A stretch of DNA of 37,621 nt from Nevskiales bacterium (GCA_028698335.1 JAQVDP010000021.1:1-37621), one strand, 5' to 3'; shown: positions 1-7,865, numbered from the stretch's first letter. Numbers and translations: made by a program. The notes: generated by a model not told the origin, from the sequence alone.

Positions 1-690
1 CACCCCGCCCGCAGCCGTCACCAGTTGCAGGGAACCGCCGGGCGGCGCCGGCTCCGACAGCGCCAGCAGCTTGTAGGCCTCCAGCACCAGCAGGGTCAGC
101 ATCCACGCACCCGCGGTGCTGTAATCCTTGACGACCACCCGCCCCCAGTTGAAGGTCATCCCCTGCGTCGCCTCGGATAAGCGCGCGAAATCGGGCACCC
201 AGCGATTCACCCGCTCGCAGTACCGCGCGAAGCTGTCGCCGAAACGATTCGACAGGTAGGTTTCCTCGGCGGCGACGATCGCGATGTAGGCAAACACGAA
301 GAAGCCGCCGGCAAGTCCGTAGACCCACGGGTTGTTGTGCACCACCAGCACCCCCGCGTAGATCAGCAGATTGCCGACATACAGCGGGTTGCGACAGACA
401 TTGAAGAATCCCTGCGTGACCAGATCGTCGGCATGCACCTGCTTGCCCTTGCCGCCGCGGACGATGTAGGCGTAGCCGATGACCGCGGCACGCAGCCCCT
501 GTCCGAGCATGGCGATCCCGAGACCGATCACATCGACGATCCAGTCGCTGGCCGGCGTCCCACCGGCATAGCGCGGGGGGAACAAGGCGATCAGCACCAG
601 CAGCACCACCGGAAACACGCCGTTGCGGAATCGGAACAGGAAGTTGCCGGCGGCAATCAGCCAGGCCGGATACCGGGTCGGGCTCTGCAT
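1..690 (-). CDS. Isoprenylcysteine carboxyl methyltransferase-like membrane protein (partial)
   Basis: An open frame of 230 codons runs leftward from an ATG at 688-690 off the left edge, so the C-terminus is missing. The N-terminal half holds several hydrophobic segments (around residues 10-37 and 50-70, then 110-140). It also contains the stretch VTQGFFNVCRNPLYVGNLL, the R-x-P-x-Y/xGN signature of the ICMT/phospholipid methyltransferase (PEMT) fold that binds SAM at the membrane. A second family-like element is AEETYLSNRFGDSFARYCERVNR, with its acidic E-E-x-x-L and Y-x-x-R/V-x-R residues. The likely role is SAM-dependent methylation of a lipid or small membrane substrate; the substrate cannot be read from sequence. 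The start lies 4 nt after the stop of the CmoA-like gene, so the two are almost certainly co-transcribed. Confidence 0.75.
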   Translation of the reverse strand, partial: MQSPTRYPAWLIAAGNFLFRFRNGVFPVVLLVLIALFPPRYAGGTPASDWIVDVIGLGIAMLGQGLRAAVIGYAYIVRGGKGKQVHADDLVTQGFFNVCRNPLYVGNLLIYAGVLVVHNNPWVYGLAGGFFVFAYIAIVAAEETYLSNRFGDSFARYCERVNRWVPDFARLSEATQGMTFNWGRVVVKDYSTAGAWMLTLLVLEAYKLLALSEPAPPGGSLQLVTAAGGV

Positions 691-694
691 CGCT

Positions 695-1450
695 CTATTT
701 CAGCGCCACCATCGCCGTGAAGTTGTACCAGCGGAACAGCTCCTCGGCGCAGGAGAATCCGGCGTCCCGCAGCAAGGTCTGATTCTCTTCCGGCCGGTAC
801 GGGATCAGCACATTCTCGAGCGCCTCGCGCTTGCGGGCGATCTCGGTCTCCGAATAGCCGTTGCGCCGCTTGAAGTCGTAGTAGTGCTTGATGAACAGGC
901 GATTGAGCGTACTGTTCATCGGCGTGATCTTCTCGACCAACAGCAGACAGCCGCCGGGATTGAGGCCCGCGGCGATGCGTCGGACGATCCGCTCGCGAAA
1001 CAGCGGCCGGACGAACTGCAGGGTCAGGATCATCGTGACCACGGACGCATTCTCGATCGCCGGACCGTCATGCAGATCGGTGCAGACCAAGTCCACCGGC
1101 CGTTGCACGCCGACGTCGGCGAGCTTGGCGCGGGCCTGATCGAGCATCGGCGCGGAATTGTCGACACCGACGAAACGCACGTCCGGATGCACGGCCTGGT
1201 CCAGGGCGATCAGCGTCGTCGCGGTGGAACAGCCCAGGTCGTACAGCCGCGTCCCCGGCTCGGCGAAGTCGCCGGCGAGTTCGCAGACCATCCGCTGCAT
1301 CTCGTCATAGAACGGCACCGAGCGGCCGACCATGTCGTCGAAGACGGTCGCCACTTCCTCGGTGAACCTGAAATCGCTTTCGCCCGATTCCGGCGCCTCG
1401 AAGAATCGATCGCGCCCGCCCGAGGCATCGCGGCCCACTGCACTGCTCAT
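695..1450 (-). CDS. CmoA-like carboxy-SAM synthase / class I methyltransferase
   Basis: A 251-residue Rossmann methyltransferase-fold protein that follows E. coli CmoA over its whole length. CmoA makes carboxy-SAM from SAM and prephenate for wobble-uridine modification of tRNA. Matching elements are Y48 in SVPFYDE, the SAM loop YDLGCS (70-75), IENAS (132-136), TLQF (143-146), GLNPGG (162-167) and DFKRRNGYSETEI (192-204). R208 in KREALENV lines up with the carboxylate-binding arginine of CmoA (R199 in E. coli). The residues after DLGCS are STATTL rather than the SLGAATL of E. coli CmoA, one residue shorter, so this may be a paralogue with another product. The CmoA partner CmoB is not in this window. 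The next gene, 4 nt downstream, is an ICMT-like methyltransferase. The 187-nt stretch upstream to minE shows no strong promoter or terminator. Confidence 0.7.
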   Translation of the reverse strand: MSSAVGRDASGGRDRFFEAPESGESDFRFTEEVATVFDDMVGRSVPFYDEMQRMVCELAGDFAEPGTRLYDLGCSTATTLIALDQAVHPDVRFVGVDNSAPMLDQARAKLADVGVQRPVDLVCTDLHDGPAIENASVVTMILTLQFVRPLFRERIVRRIAAGLNPGGCLLLVEKITPMNSTLNRLFIKHYYDFKRRNGYSETEIARKREALENVLIPYRPEENQTLLRDAGFSCAEELFRWYNFTAMVALK

Positions 1451-1637
1451 CGATCACTCGCCAATGTCGTCCCGTCCCGGATTAAAGCGCTCAGCAGATA
1501 TCATGCCGGCGCCCGAAACCGCCGTTAACGGGAAAACTACTCAGCGGAATGTCAAACCGGTGTCAATCAGGCCACGTGCCCGCCCCGGGTACGCCGCCGG
1601 ATTTCGCGGCAGCTGCTCCGGGGCAAGCCCGGTCGGC

Positions 1638-1910
1638 TCAGGCGGCGCCTTCGGTGGGCGCGTCCGGCAGGGTGATGTTCATTTCGAGAACCTCCAGGCC
1701 GTCCTCGCGCTGCACCTGGACATTGACCGCATCGTCCGGCACCTGAACGTACTTGCGCACGACCAGCAGCAGCTCCTCGCGCAGCCGCGGCAGGTAGACC
1801 GGCCCGTTGGCACGTCCATCGCGCTGGTGCGCCACAACGACCTTGAGCCGGTCCTTGGCGATCGCCGCCGTGCTCTTGGGCTCCCCTCTGAAAAACTTCA
1901 GCCAATCCAT
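1638..1910 (-). CDS. minE: Cell division topological specificity factor MinE
   Basis: A 90-residue protein of normal MinE length. MinE stimulates the MinD ATPase and drives pole-to-pole oscillation, which keeps the MinC division inhibitor away from midcell. The N-terminus MDWLKFFRGEPKSTAAIAKDRL contains the amphipathic membrane-binding start and the MinD-contact helix with A-x-x-A-K-x-R-L. The following LPRLREELLLVVRKYVQV and the strand LEVLEMNITLP match the topological specificity domain. The ATG is preceded by GAGGAG about 8 nt upstream. It starts 11 nt after the minD stop and is the last gene of a minCDE operon, the usual order in Gammaproteobacteria. Confidence 0.96.
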   Translation of the reverse strand: MDWLKFFRGEPKSTAAIAKDRLKVVVAHQRDGRANGPVYLPRLREELLLVVRKYVQVPDDAVNVQVQREDGLEVLEMNITLPDAPTEGAA

Positions 1911-1921
1911 CCGTCGTCTCC

Positions 1922-2731
1922 TCAGGTTCCGAAAAGGCGGCCGAACAGCCCCTTCTTCTCAGCGGCGAGGAAGCGGTGCTCGCGCTCTTCACCGAGGAAA
2001 CGCGCAACCAGATCGTCGTAGGCGCGCCCCGCATCGGCGTTGGGGTCGGCAATGACCGGCACGCCCGCATTCGAGGAACTCAGAACCGCCTGCGACTCAG
2101 GCACGACCCCGAGCAGCGGGATCGCGAGGATTTCCCTGACGTCGTCGACCGACAGCATCTCGCCCTTGGCGACACGGCCCGGGTTGTAACGCGTCAGCAC
2201 CAGATGTTCACGCACCCGCCCGTCGCCCTTCTCGACCTTGCGCGTCTTGCTGGCCAGCAGCCCGAGTACGCGATCGGAGTCGCGGACCGAGGAGACTTCC
2301 GGGTTCGTCACGACCAGTGCCTCGTCGGCGAAGTACATCGCCAGATGGGCGCCGCGCTCGATCCCGGCGGGCGAATCACAGACGATGTAGTCGAACTCTT
2401 CGCTCATGTCGCCGAGCACGCGCTCGACGCCCTCGACCGTCAGCGCGTCCTTGTCGCGCGTCTGGCTGGCGGCAAGGATCGAAAGGTTCTCGTGCTGCTT
2501 GTCCCGGATCAACGCCTGCCGCAGCGTCGCCTCGCCCTGAATGACGTTGACGAAGTCGTACACGACCCGCCGCTCGCACCCCATGATCAGATCGAGATTG
2601 CGCAAGCCCACGTCAAAATCGATCACTGCGGTCTTGTGACCGCGCATCGCCAGCCCTGTGGCGAACGAAGCACTGGTCGTGGTCTTGCCGACCCCACCCT
2701 TGCCCGATGTCACGACTACGATCTTTGCCAA
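1922..2731 (-). CDS. minD: Septum site-determining ATPase MinD
   Basis: A 269-residue ParA/MinD-type ATPase that recruits MinC to the membrane and is released by MinE. The deviant Walker A motif GKGGVGKTT sits at residues 10-18, the switch I aspartate lies in DFDVGLRNLD (38-47) and the switch II stretch is DSPAGIE. The C-terminus KKGLFGRLFGT is the amphipathic membrane-targeting helix. The family start MAKIVVVTSGKGG falls on a TTG codon (complement of 2729-2731), with GGGAG about 10 nt upstream; no ATG fits. Use of TTG may hold down MinD translation relative to its neighbours (inference). It lies 67 nt after minC and 11 nt before minE. Confidence 0.97.
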   Translation of the reverse strand: MAKIVVVTSGKGGVGKTTTSASFATGLAMRGHKTAVIDFDVGLRNLDLIMGCERRVVYDFVNVIQGEATLRQALIRDKQHENLSILAASQTRDKDALTVEGVERVLGDMSEEFDYIVCDSPAGIERGAHLAMYFADEALVVTNPEVSSVRDSDRVLGLLASKTRKVEKGDGRVREHLVLTRYNPGRVAKGEMLSVDDVREILAIPLLGVVPESQAVLSSSNAGVPVIADPNADAGRAYDDLVARFLGEEREHRFLAAEKKGLFGRLFGT

Positions 2732-2798
2732 GGTCCTGCTCCCGTCACCATGGTTCGCTCCGCTCGCGCGAAGCCTGTTTGCATCCGCCCCGTCCGGC

Positions 2799-3506
2799 TC
2801 AGCCGTCCAGGCATTCGATTTTCAGTGTGCCATCGGCCAGCTGAACCTGCGCCGGACGACCGCGCAGATCCGCGGCGATCTGCTCGGCCACCGCGTACAC
2901 CCCCGCCACCGCCACCAGCTCAGCCTCGAGCTTGCGGCAGAACACGCGCGCCGTGGTCTCCCCGCGCGCACCCGCGATGGCGCGGCCACGCAAGGCGCCG
3001 TAGACATGGACACAGCCGTCCGCCGCCACTTCCGCACCGGCGCCGACCGTGCTGATCACGACCAGGTCGCTGTCGACGGCATAGATCTGCTGCCCGGAAC
3101 GCACCGGCTCGGTCACGATCCGCGTCGGGCGCCGCGCCGCGACCGCGGCTGCCGGCTCCGCGGGCGTTTCGGCAGGGGCCGGAGCCGGAGGCGCGGCGCG
3201 ACCCGGCCGCGACCGCGACTCCCCCGGCAGTACCGGCAACCCCCAGTTCTGGGCGGATGCTGCCAGCGGTCCGTCGGCCACGCCGATCGGCAGCATGCCG
3301 ACCTCGCGCATCGCCGCGATCACGCCGCCGAGCTCCACCGCCCGGTCGGCCTCCAGTACGACCGGCATGCCCCTGACCGCCTGCGGCATCTGCCGGGCGA
3401 AATCCTGTAACTGGGCGGCGATCGCGGATACGTCGGGATCGATGATGCGGGCACGCGTCAACGACAGCATCCGACCCTTGAATTCAAGCGCGTTCTTAGG
3501 CGTCAT
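2799..3506 (-). CDS. minC: Septum site-determining protein MinC
   Basis: A 235-residue division inhibitor that blocks FtsZ polymer assembly away from midcell when recruited by MinD. The N-terminal domain (about 1-105) includes MTPKNALEFKGRMLSLTRAR and MPVVLEADRAV. A Pro/Ala-rich linker (about 110-145) follows. The C-terminal beta-helix dimer domain carries IYAVDSDLVVISTVGAGAEVAADGCVHVYGALRGRAIAGA, close to the family's GDVxVxGxVxxGAEVxAxGNIHVYGxLRGRALAG signature. The chosen ATG at 3504-3506 gives the standard N-terminus; an in-frame extension upstream to 3569 is Arg/Gln-rich and unlike the family. No clear Shine-Dalgarno is visible. First gene of the min operon. Confidence 0.95.
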   Translation of the reverse strand: MTPKNALEFKGRMLSLTRARIIDPDVSAIAAQLQDFARQMPQAVRGMPVVLEADRAVELGGVIAAMREVGMLPIGVADGPLAASAQNWGLPVLPGESRSRPGRAAPPAPAPAETPAEPAAAVAARRPTRIVTEPVRSGQQIYAVDSDLVVISTVGAGAEVAADGCVHVYGALRGRAIAGARGETTARVFCRKLEAELVAVAGVYAVAEQIAADLRGRPAQVQLADGTLKIECLDG

Positions 3507-3528
3507 GTCAGTGTCATTCGGTTGACAA

Positions 3529-3534
3529 ATTGTA
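3529..3534 (-). promoter_or_regulatory. Putative -10 element of the minCDE promoter
   Basis: Read on the minus strand this is TACAAT, five of six matches to TATAAT, placed about 22 nt before the minC ATG. It predicts a short leader of about 15 nt. The sequence at -35 spacing is a poor match, so the assignment is tentative. Confidence 0.35.
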
Positions 3535-3697
3535 CCCTGCCTGCCCGCGCTTTTGTGCGCCGCGCGCATGCGCCGGCCGCCCCCGGGCCGGAACCACCAC
3601 CCCTATGCAACCTGCCCGGGCTGCATTAGGGTTTGGCAAGTGTTTTGCTTCGAAGCTGTTGTCCACTGACCCCTGAGTCCATACCAACAACCGCAAC

Positions 3698-5239
3698 ATG
3701 GCCATCGACTGGCAACACTACCGCTGCACCGGCTACTTCGACGAGCTCTTCGAATCCCCCGGCACCCCTCGTGCGGCCGCGCACGACCTGACCCGCTATC
3801 TCGGTGAGCTGTCGCCGGCTGAACTGAGTGAACGCCGCCTTGCCGCGGACCTCGCGATCAAGGTCATGGGCGTGACCTTCACCGTCTATTCGGAAGGGCG
3901 CAACGTCGACCGCTCCTGGCCGTTCGACATCATTCCGCGCACCATCGCCCGCAGTGAATGGATCCGCACCGACCTCGGCCTGCAGCAACGGGTCCGGGCG
4001 CTGAATCACTTCATCCAGGACGTCTACGGCGACCAGAAGATCATCAAGGACCGGGTGTTTCCCGCCTCGCTGCTCAAGGAATCCGCCAACTTCCGCAAAC
4101 AGTGCATCGGCATGCGTCCGCGCCACGGCGTCTGGGCCCATATCTGCGGCAGCGATCTGGTCCGCGACATCGACGGCACCCTGTACGTCCTCGAGGACAA
4201 CCTGCGCGTACCGTCCGGCGTCAGCTACATGGTCGAGAACCGCCTGGTCACCAAGCGCGTGTTTCCGGAGCTGTTCCAGACCAGCTCGATCCTGCCGGTC
4301 GACGATTATCCGGCTCAGCTCTACGACATGCTGTCGGCGATGTCGCCCCGCCCCGGCAGCCGGCCGACGATCGCGCTGCTGACTCCCGGGATCTACAACT
4401 CCGCGTACTTCGAGCACTCGTGGCTGGCGCAGCAGATGGGCATCGAGCTGGTCGAAGGCAGCGATCTGCTGGTCGACGACGACGACTGCGTGTACATGCG
4501 CACGGTCTCGGGCCCGAAGCGCGTCGACGTCATCTACCGGCGCATCGACGACCTGTTCCTCGACCCCGAAGCATTTCACCCGGACTCGCTGCTCGGCGTT
4601 CCGGGGCTGATGCGCGCATGGGTCAAGAACAAGGTGGCTCTGGTCAACGCGCCCGGAGCCGGAGTCGCCGACGACAAGGCGGTCTATGCCTTCGTCCCGA
4701 AGATGATCCGCTATTACCTCGGCGAAGATCCGATCCTCCCCAACGTGCCGACCTGGCTGTGCATGCGCAAGAAGGAACGCGAGCACGTACTCGCCAACCT
4801 CGACAAGCTCGTGGTCAAACCGGCCAACGAATCCGGCGGGTACGGCATGCTGATCGGTCCGCGCGCGAGCCGCAGCGAGCGCGCGAAGTTTGCGGAACTG
4901 ATCAAGGCCAACCCGCGCAACTACATCGCCCAGCCGACGCTGTCGCTGTCGACCGCCCCGACCCTGACCGAGGACGGCATCGAGCCCCGCCATCTCGACC
5001 TGCGCCCGTTCATTCTCTCGCGCGGCGACTCGGTCTACGTCACCACCGGCGGCCTGACTCGCGTGGCGATGAACAAGGGCTCACTGGTGGTCAACAGCTC
5101 CCAGGGTGGCGGCGCCAAGGACACCTGGATCGTCGATCTGGACTCCGAACCCGAAGCCGCCGTCGTCAATACCAAGCCGGCCCGCAAGCGGGGCGTCCGC
5201 GGCAAACGCCCCCCCGCCGCCGCCAGGAGGGTCGCCTGA
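3698..5239 (+). CDS. Circularly permuted ATP-grasp type 2 ligase (DUF404/DUF407), Anbu system
   Basis: A 513-residue circularly permuted ATP-grasp protein, in families known as peptide/amide ligases (COOH-NH2 ligases) of unknown substrate. Signatures are SEGRNVDRSWPFDIIPR (65-81), the acidic VLEDNLRVPSGVSYMVENR block (about 164-182), and LVVKPANESGGYGMLIGP, which resembles the ATP-binding KP...GGxG loop. The domain ends near TWIVDLDS. A basic tail rich in Arg, Lys and Ala follows for the last 20 or so residues, which could bind acidic partners. The stop overlaps the next start (TGATG), so it is translationally coupled to the alpha-E gene. Comparative genomics places this pair with Anbu and transglutaminase-like proteins, all encoded within 8 kb here. 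No Shine-Dalgarno is obvious before the ATG. Confidence 0.9.
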   Translation: MAIDWQHYRCTGYFDELFESPGTPRAAAHDLTRYLGELSPAELSERRLAADLAIKVMGVTFTVYSEGRNVDRSWPFDIIPRTIARSEWIRTDLGLQQRVRALNHFIQDVYGDQKIIKDRVFPASLLKESANFRKQCIGMRPRHGVWAHICGSDLVRDIDGTLYVLEDNLRVPSGVSYMVENRLVTKRVFPELFQTSSILPVDDYPAQLYDMLSAMSPRPGSRPTIALLTPGIYNSAYFEHSWLAQQMGIELVEGSDLLVDDDDCVYMRTVSGPKRVDVIYRRIDDLFLDPEAFHPDSLLGVPGLMRAWVKNKVALVNAPGAGVADDKAVYAFVPKMIRYYLGEDPILPNVPTWLCMRKKEREHVLANLDKLVVKPANESGGYGMLIGPRASRSERAKFAELIKANPRNYIAQPTLSLSTAPTLTEDGIEPRHLDLRPFILSRGDSVYVTTGGLTRVAMNKGSLVVNSSQGGGAKDTWIVDLDSEPEAAVVNTKPARKRGVRGKRPPAAARRVA

Positions 5240-6174
5240 TGCTCTCGCGCGTCGCCGAAGACCTGTACTGGTTCGGACGCTACCTGCAGCGCGCCGAGAA
5301 CACCGCAAGGCTGATCTCGGTGCATTCGGACGTGGTGCTCGACCTGCCCCGGAAATTCGAGTTCGGCTGGTCGCCGCTGGTGGAGATCTTCGGCGTCGAC
5401 CAGCCCTTCAAGGCGGCATACGGCAACGATTTCAGCGAGGCCAATGTCGTCCGCTTCCTGATTCTCGACGAGGACAACCCCAGCTCGATCGCCAACTCAC
5501 TCAAGACGTCACGCGAGATCCTGCGCACCGTCCGCGAGGCCCTGCCGCAGGAGATCTGGGAACACCTCAACGACCTGCACCTGCTCATCGGCGAGCGCGG
5601 CGAACGCTACCTGCCCCGCAGCAAGCGTATCGAGCTGCTGCGCAAGGTGTCGGACACGGCGCTCTACACCTACGGCGTCCTGGTCGCGAACATGAGCCAC
5701 GACGTCGGCTTCCAGTTCATGCGCATCGGCACCAACCTCGAACAGGCGGACATGACCACGCGCATCATCGACGTGCGCACCTCGAGCCTGATCAAGCCGT
5801 CGATCGTCGACGAGGGGCTGCGCCCGTTCCAGAACATCCAGTGGATGAACGTGCTCAACTCGCTGACCGCCTACCAGATGTATCGGCGCCACGAGCGCAG
5901 TCGGGTCCGCGGCACCGCGGTGTTGAGCTACCTGACCCAGGACCGCGAGTTTCCGCGCGCGGTGATGTTCTGCCTCAACATGATCGGCAGCACCCTGCCG
6001 CATCTCCCGCCCAATCGCGCGATCGAACGCACGCTCGAACGCACGCGCGCGCTGGTCCGTGACGCCAACCTCGAACGTCTGGTCGAATCGGGCCTGCACG
6101 ACTGGCTCGACGAAATCCAGGTCGGCATCGGCCGCCTGCACGAATCGATCAGCTCGGCCTACTTCGATCACTGA
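5239..6174 (+). CDS. Alpha-E domain protein (DUF403), Anbu system
   Basis: A 311-residue, mostly alpha-helical protein. It begins MLSRVAEDLYWFGRYLQRAENTAR, the hallmark N-terminus of the alpha-E family (LxxxAexlyWlgRYlERAEntaR). Conserved blocks include LILDEDNPSSIANSL, AREILRTVRE-like TSREILRTVREALPQE, and DVGFQFMRIGTNLEQADMTTRIIDVR, with the helix-capping R-x-G-xx-LE-x-A-D. The biochemical role is unknown; the family always travels with the circularly permuted ATP-grasp ligase and may hold its substrate or form a complex with it (inference). AGGAGG at 5225-5230 is a strong ribosome binding site inside the end of the upstream gene. An open frame continues upstream of this ATG but overlaps the ligase and is not coding. 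Confidence 0.9.
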   Translation: MLSRVAEDLYWFGRYLQRAENTARLISVHSDVVLDLPRKFEFGWSPLVEIFGVDQPFKAAYGNDFSEANVVRFLILDEDNPSSIANSLKTSREILRTVREALPQEIWEHLNDLHLLIGERGERYLPRSKRIELLRKVSDTALYTYGVLVANMSHDVGFQFMRIGTNLEQADMTTRIIDVRTSSLIKPSIVDEGLRPFQNIQWMNVLNSLTAYQMYRRHERSRVRGTAVLSYLTQDREFPRAVMFCLNMIGSTLPHLPPNRAIERTLERTRALVRDANLERLVESGLHDWLDEIQVGIGRLHESISSAYFDH

Positions 6175-6194
6175 CCCCGGGCGACGGGCACGGC

Positions 6195-6218
6195 GATCCG
6201 GCGCGCACGCGCCGGATC
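6195..6218. terminator. Palindromic hairpin between convergent alpha-E and Anbu genes
   Basis: Perfect 10-bp arms GATCCGGCGC / GCGCCGGATC flank a GCAC loop in the 53-nt gap between the two convergent stops. No U-tract follows on either side. It may be a bidirectional 3'-end stabiliser or weak terminator rather than a canonical intrinsic terminator. Confidence 0.5.
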
Positions 6219-6227
6219 ACCCAGGCG

Positions 6228-7013
6228 TCAAACGCTTTCGGTGCCGTCGTCGAGGAGGCTCTGCTGCGCCGCCGGCAGTTCCCAGTCGAAACGCGGCAGA
6301 TTGCGGAAGGCCTGCATCAGTTGCTCGCCCCACGCCTCGCGCATCTGTGCCAGCAAGGGGGTGTCGAGATCCAGTCGCAGCGTGTGGGTGATGCGCAGCG
6401 CGTCGCGCGGCAGCATCGCCAGATCCAGCGGCGGCCCCACCGAGATGTTCGACTTCATCGTCGAATCCAGCGACACCAGCGCGCAGCGTGCAGCGTCCTC
6501 CAACGGCAGAGTCGGCCGGATCACGCGATCGAGTATCGGTTTGCCGTACTTGCTCTCGCCGATCTGCAGGTACGGCGTCTCGGGCGAGCTGGAGATGCAG
6601 TTGCCCTCAGGGTAGATCAGATACAGGGCGGGTTCCTCGCCCTGGATCTGCCCGCCGACGATCAGCGTCGTGCGCAGATCGACGTTGCCGGCGGCCAACT
6701 GCATCTGCGCCGCGGTGTCGCGCTGCGAACGCACCGAGATGCTGCCGACGTACTCGGCGGCGTCGAACATGTGACGCACCGTCCGCAGATTCAGGACGGC
6801 ATTGGGATCCTCGAGATCGCGGCGCAGGTTGGCGAGCACTGCCTGCGTCGTCGCCAGGTTCCCCGCGGACAGCACCACGAACACCCGCTCGCCCGGGAAC
6901 TCGAAGACGTGCAGCTTGTTGTAGGTGCGCACATCGTCGACGCCCGCGCTGGTGCGCGTGTCGGCGGCGAAGACCAGCCCCTCGTTGACCTTGATCGCGA
7001 CGCAATACGTCAT
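6228..7013 (-). CDS. Anbu, proteasome-like peptidase
   Basis: A 261-residue Ntn-hydrolase of the Anbu (ancestral beta subunit) family, related to HslV and 20S proteasome beta subunits. It begins MTYCVAIKVNEGLVFAADTR. After Met removal the N-terminal threonine (T2) is the expected nucleophile, with D18 and K33 as the companion residues (numbered with Met). Further marks are SAGNLATTQ, MFDAAEYVGSISV, TTLIVGGQIQGEEPALYLIYPEGN and LVSLDSTMKSNISVGPPLDL. Anbu assembles into rings or spirals in other bacteria and its substrates are unknown. The start is fixed by the required Met-Thr; a long open extension upstream would bury the nucleophile. It converges on the alpha-E gene with a 53-nt gap, whereas these genes often form one operon. 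Confidence 0.94.
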   Translation of the reverse strand: MTYCVAIKVNEGLVFAADTRTSAGVDDVRTYNKLHVFEFPGERVFVVLSAGNLATTQAVLANLRRDLEDPNAVLNLRTVRHMFDAAEYVGSISVRSQRDTAAQMQLAAGNVDLRTTLIVGGQIQGEEPALYLIYPEGNCISSSPETPYLQIGESKYGKPILDRVIRPTLPLEDAARCALVSLDSTMKSNISVGPPLDLAMLPRDALRITHTLRLDLDTPLLAQMREAWGEQLMQAFRNLPRFDWELPAAQQSLLDDGTESV

Positions 7014-7256
7014 ACTTTCGTATGCCCTTGAAATATATGGCAAACACCCAGAAGTCGGAGGCGCTCCATGCCGCGTCCGGAGGTGCCGGGCCGCGTAGTG
7101 TAGGACGCACCGAATCGCGGCGTCACGCCGCCGCGACGCCGACGGCACTGCGATGCGACCCGGGCGGCCCCGCCGGTCCTTCTTGCTAGCAGAACTTGTG
7201 CCGAAAAAACGCCTGCAGTACAAGAGCCGCACCAGCCAGACGGGGGACACACACAG

Positions 7257-7853
7257 ATGAGCGCGGCACAGATCGAATTTTTCTGGGACTCGGCCAGCCC
7301 ATACACATACCTGGCAGCAACCCAGATCGAGCAGCTCGCGGCCCGGCACGGCGCGACGGTGCGCTGGCGCCCGTTCCTCCTCGGCAAGGCCTTCGAGGCG
7401 ACCGGAAACCGTGCGCCCGCCAGCGTCCCGGTCAAGGGCAAATATCTGTTCGGCGACCTGCAGCTGTGGGCCCGGCACTATGGCGTTCCGCTCAAGTTCC
7501 CGAGCGTCTTCCCGGTCGCCAGCCTCGGCTCGCTGCGCGTGGCCTGCGCACTGCCGGAGGCCGACGTCGCACGCTGGGCACAGGCGGTGATGCATGCCTA
7601 CTGGGCCGAGAACCAGGACATCGGCCAGCCGCAGGCGCTGGCCCAGATCGCAACCGACCTGGGGCTCGACAGCGACGCCCTGCTCGCGAAAACGCAGACG
7701 CCCGCGGTCAAGGAGGCCCTGAAGGCCAACACCGACGAGGCGATCCGCCGCGGCGTGTTCGGCGCGCCGACCTTCTTCGTCGGCGAGCAGATGTTCTGGG
7801 GCAACGATCGCCTCGAACTGCTGGACGCCTACCTCGGCGGCCGGCTCGGCTGA
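7257..7853 (+). CDS. 2-hydroxychromene-2-carboxylate isomerase family protein (DsbA/kappa-GST fold)
   Basis: A 198-residue DsbA-family thioredoxin-fold protein. It opens with IEFFWDSASPYTYLAATQIEQLA, where the CxxC of DsbA is replaced by S-P-Y as in kappa-class GST and HCCA isomerase, with a serine at the glutathione site. The C-terminal block GVFGAPTFFVGEQMFWGNDRLELLDAYL is typical of the family. It probably performs a glutathione-dependent isomerisation or conjugation in the cytoplasm, since no signal peptide is present. A purine-rich GGGGGA lies about 9 nt before the ATG. It diverges from anbu across a 243-nt region and ends 12 nt before the transglutaminase stop on the other strand. No aromatic-degradation genes are nearby, so the substrate is open. 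Confidence 0.88.
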   Translation: MSAAQIEFFWDSASPYTYLAATQIEQLAARHGATVRWRPFLLGKAFEATGNRAPASVPVKGKYLFGDLQLWARHYGVPLKFPSVFPVASLGSLRVACALPEADVARWAQAVMHAYWAENQDIGQPQALAQIATDLGLDSDALLAKTQTPAVKEALKANTDEAIRRGVFGAPTFFVGEQMFWGNDRLELLDAYLGGRLG

Positions 7854-7865
7854 GACCGCAGCCGC

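Noticed and set aside
1522-1531. Palindrome CCGTTAACGG upstream of the CmoA-like gene
   Set aside because: Only 10 bp, single copy and no supporting promoter; cannot be told from chance.
3522-3527. TTGACA on the plus strand as a -35 box for the ATP-grasp gene
   Set aside because: No -10-like hexamer lies 15-19 nt downstream, and it is about 170 nt from the gene.
3626-4993. A 455-codon minus-strand open frame opposite the ATP-grasp gene
   Set aside because: Composition of an antisense shadow; the ATP-grasp motifs on the plus strand are decisive.
3958-5238. In-frame upstream extension of the alpha-E protein
   Set aside because: It overlaps the ligase gene in another frame and lacks family similarity; the ATG at 5239 has AGGAGG and the family N-terminus.
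7014-7595. In-frame upstream extension of Anbu by about 190 codons
   Set aside because: It would bury the N-terminal threonine nucleophile and overlaps the isomerase gene.
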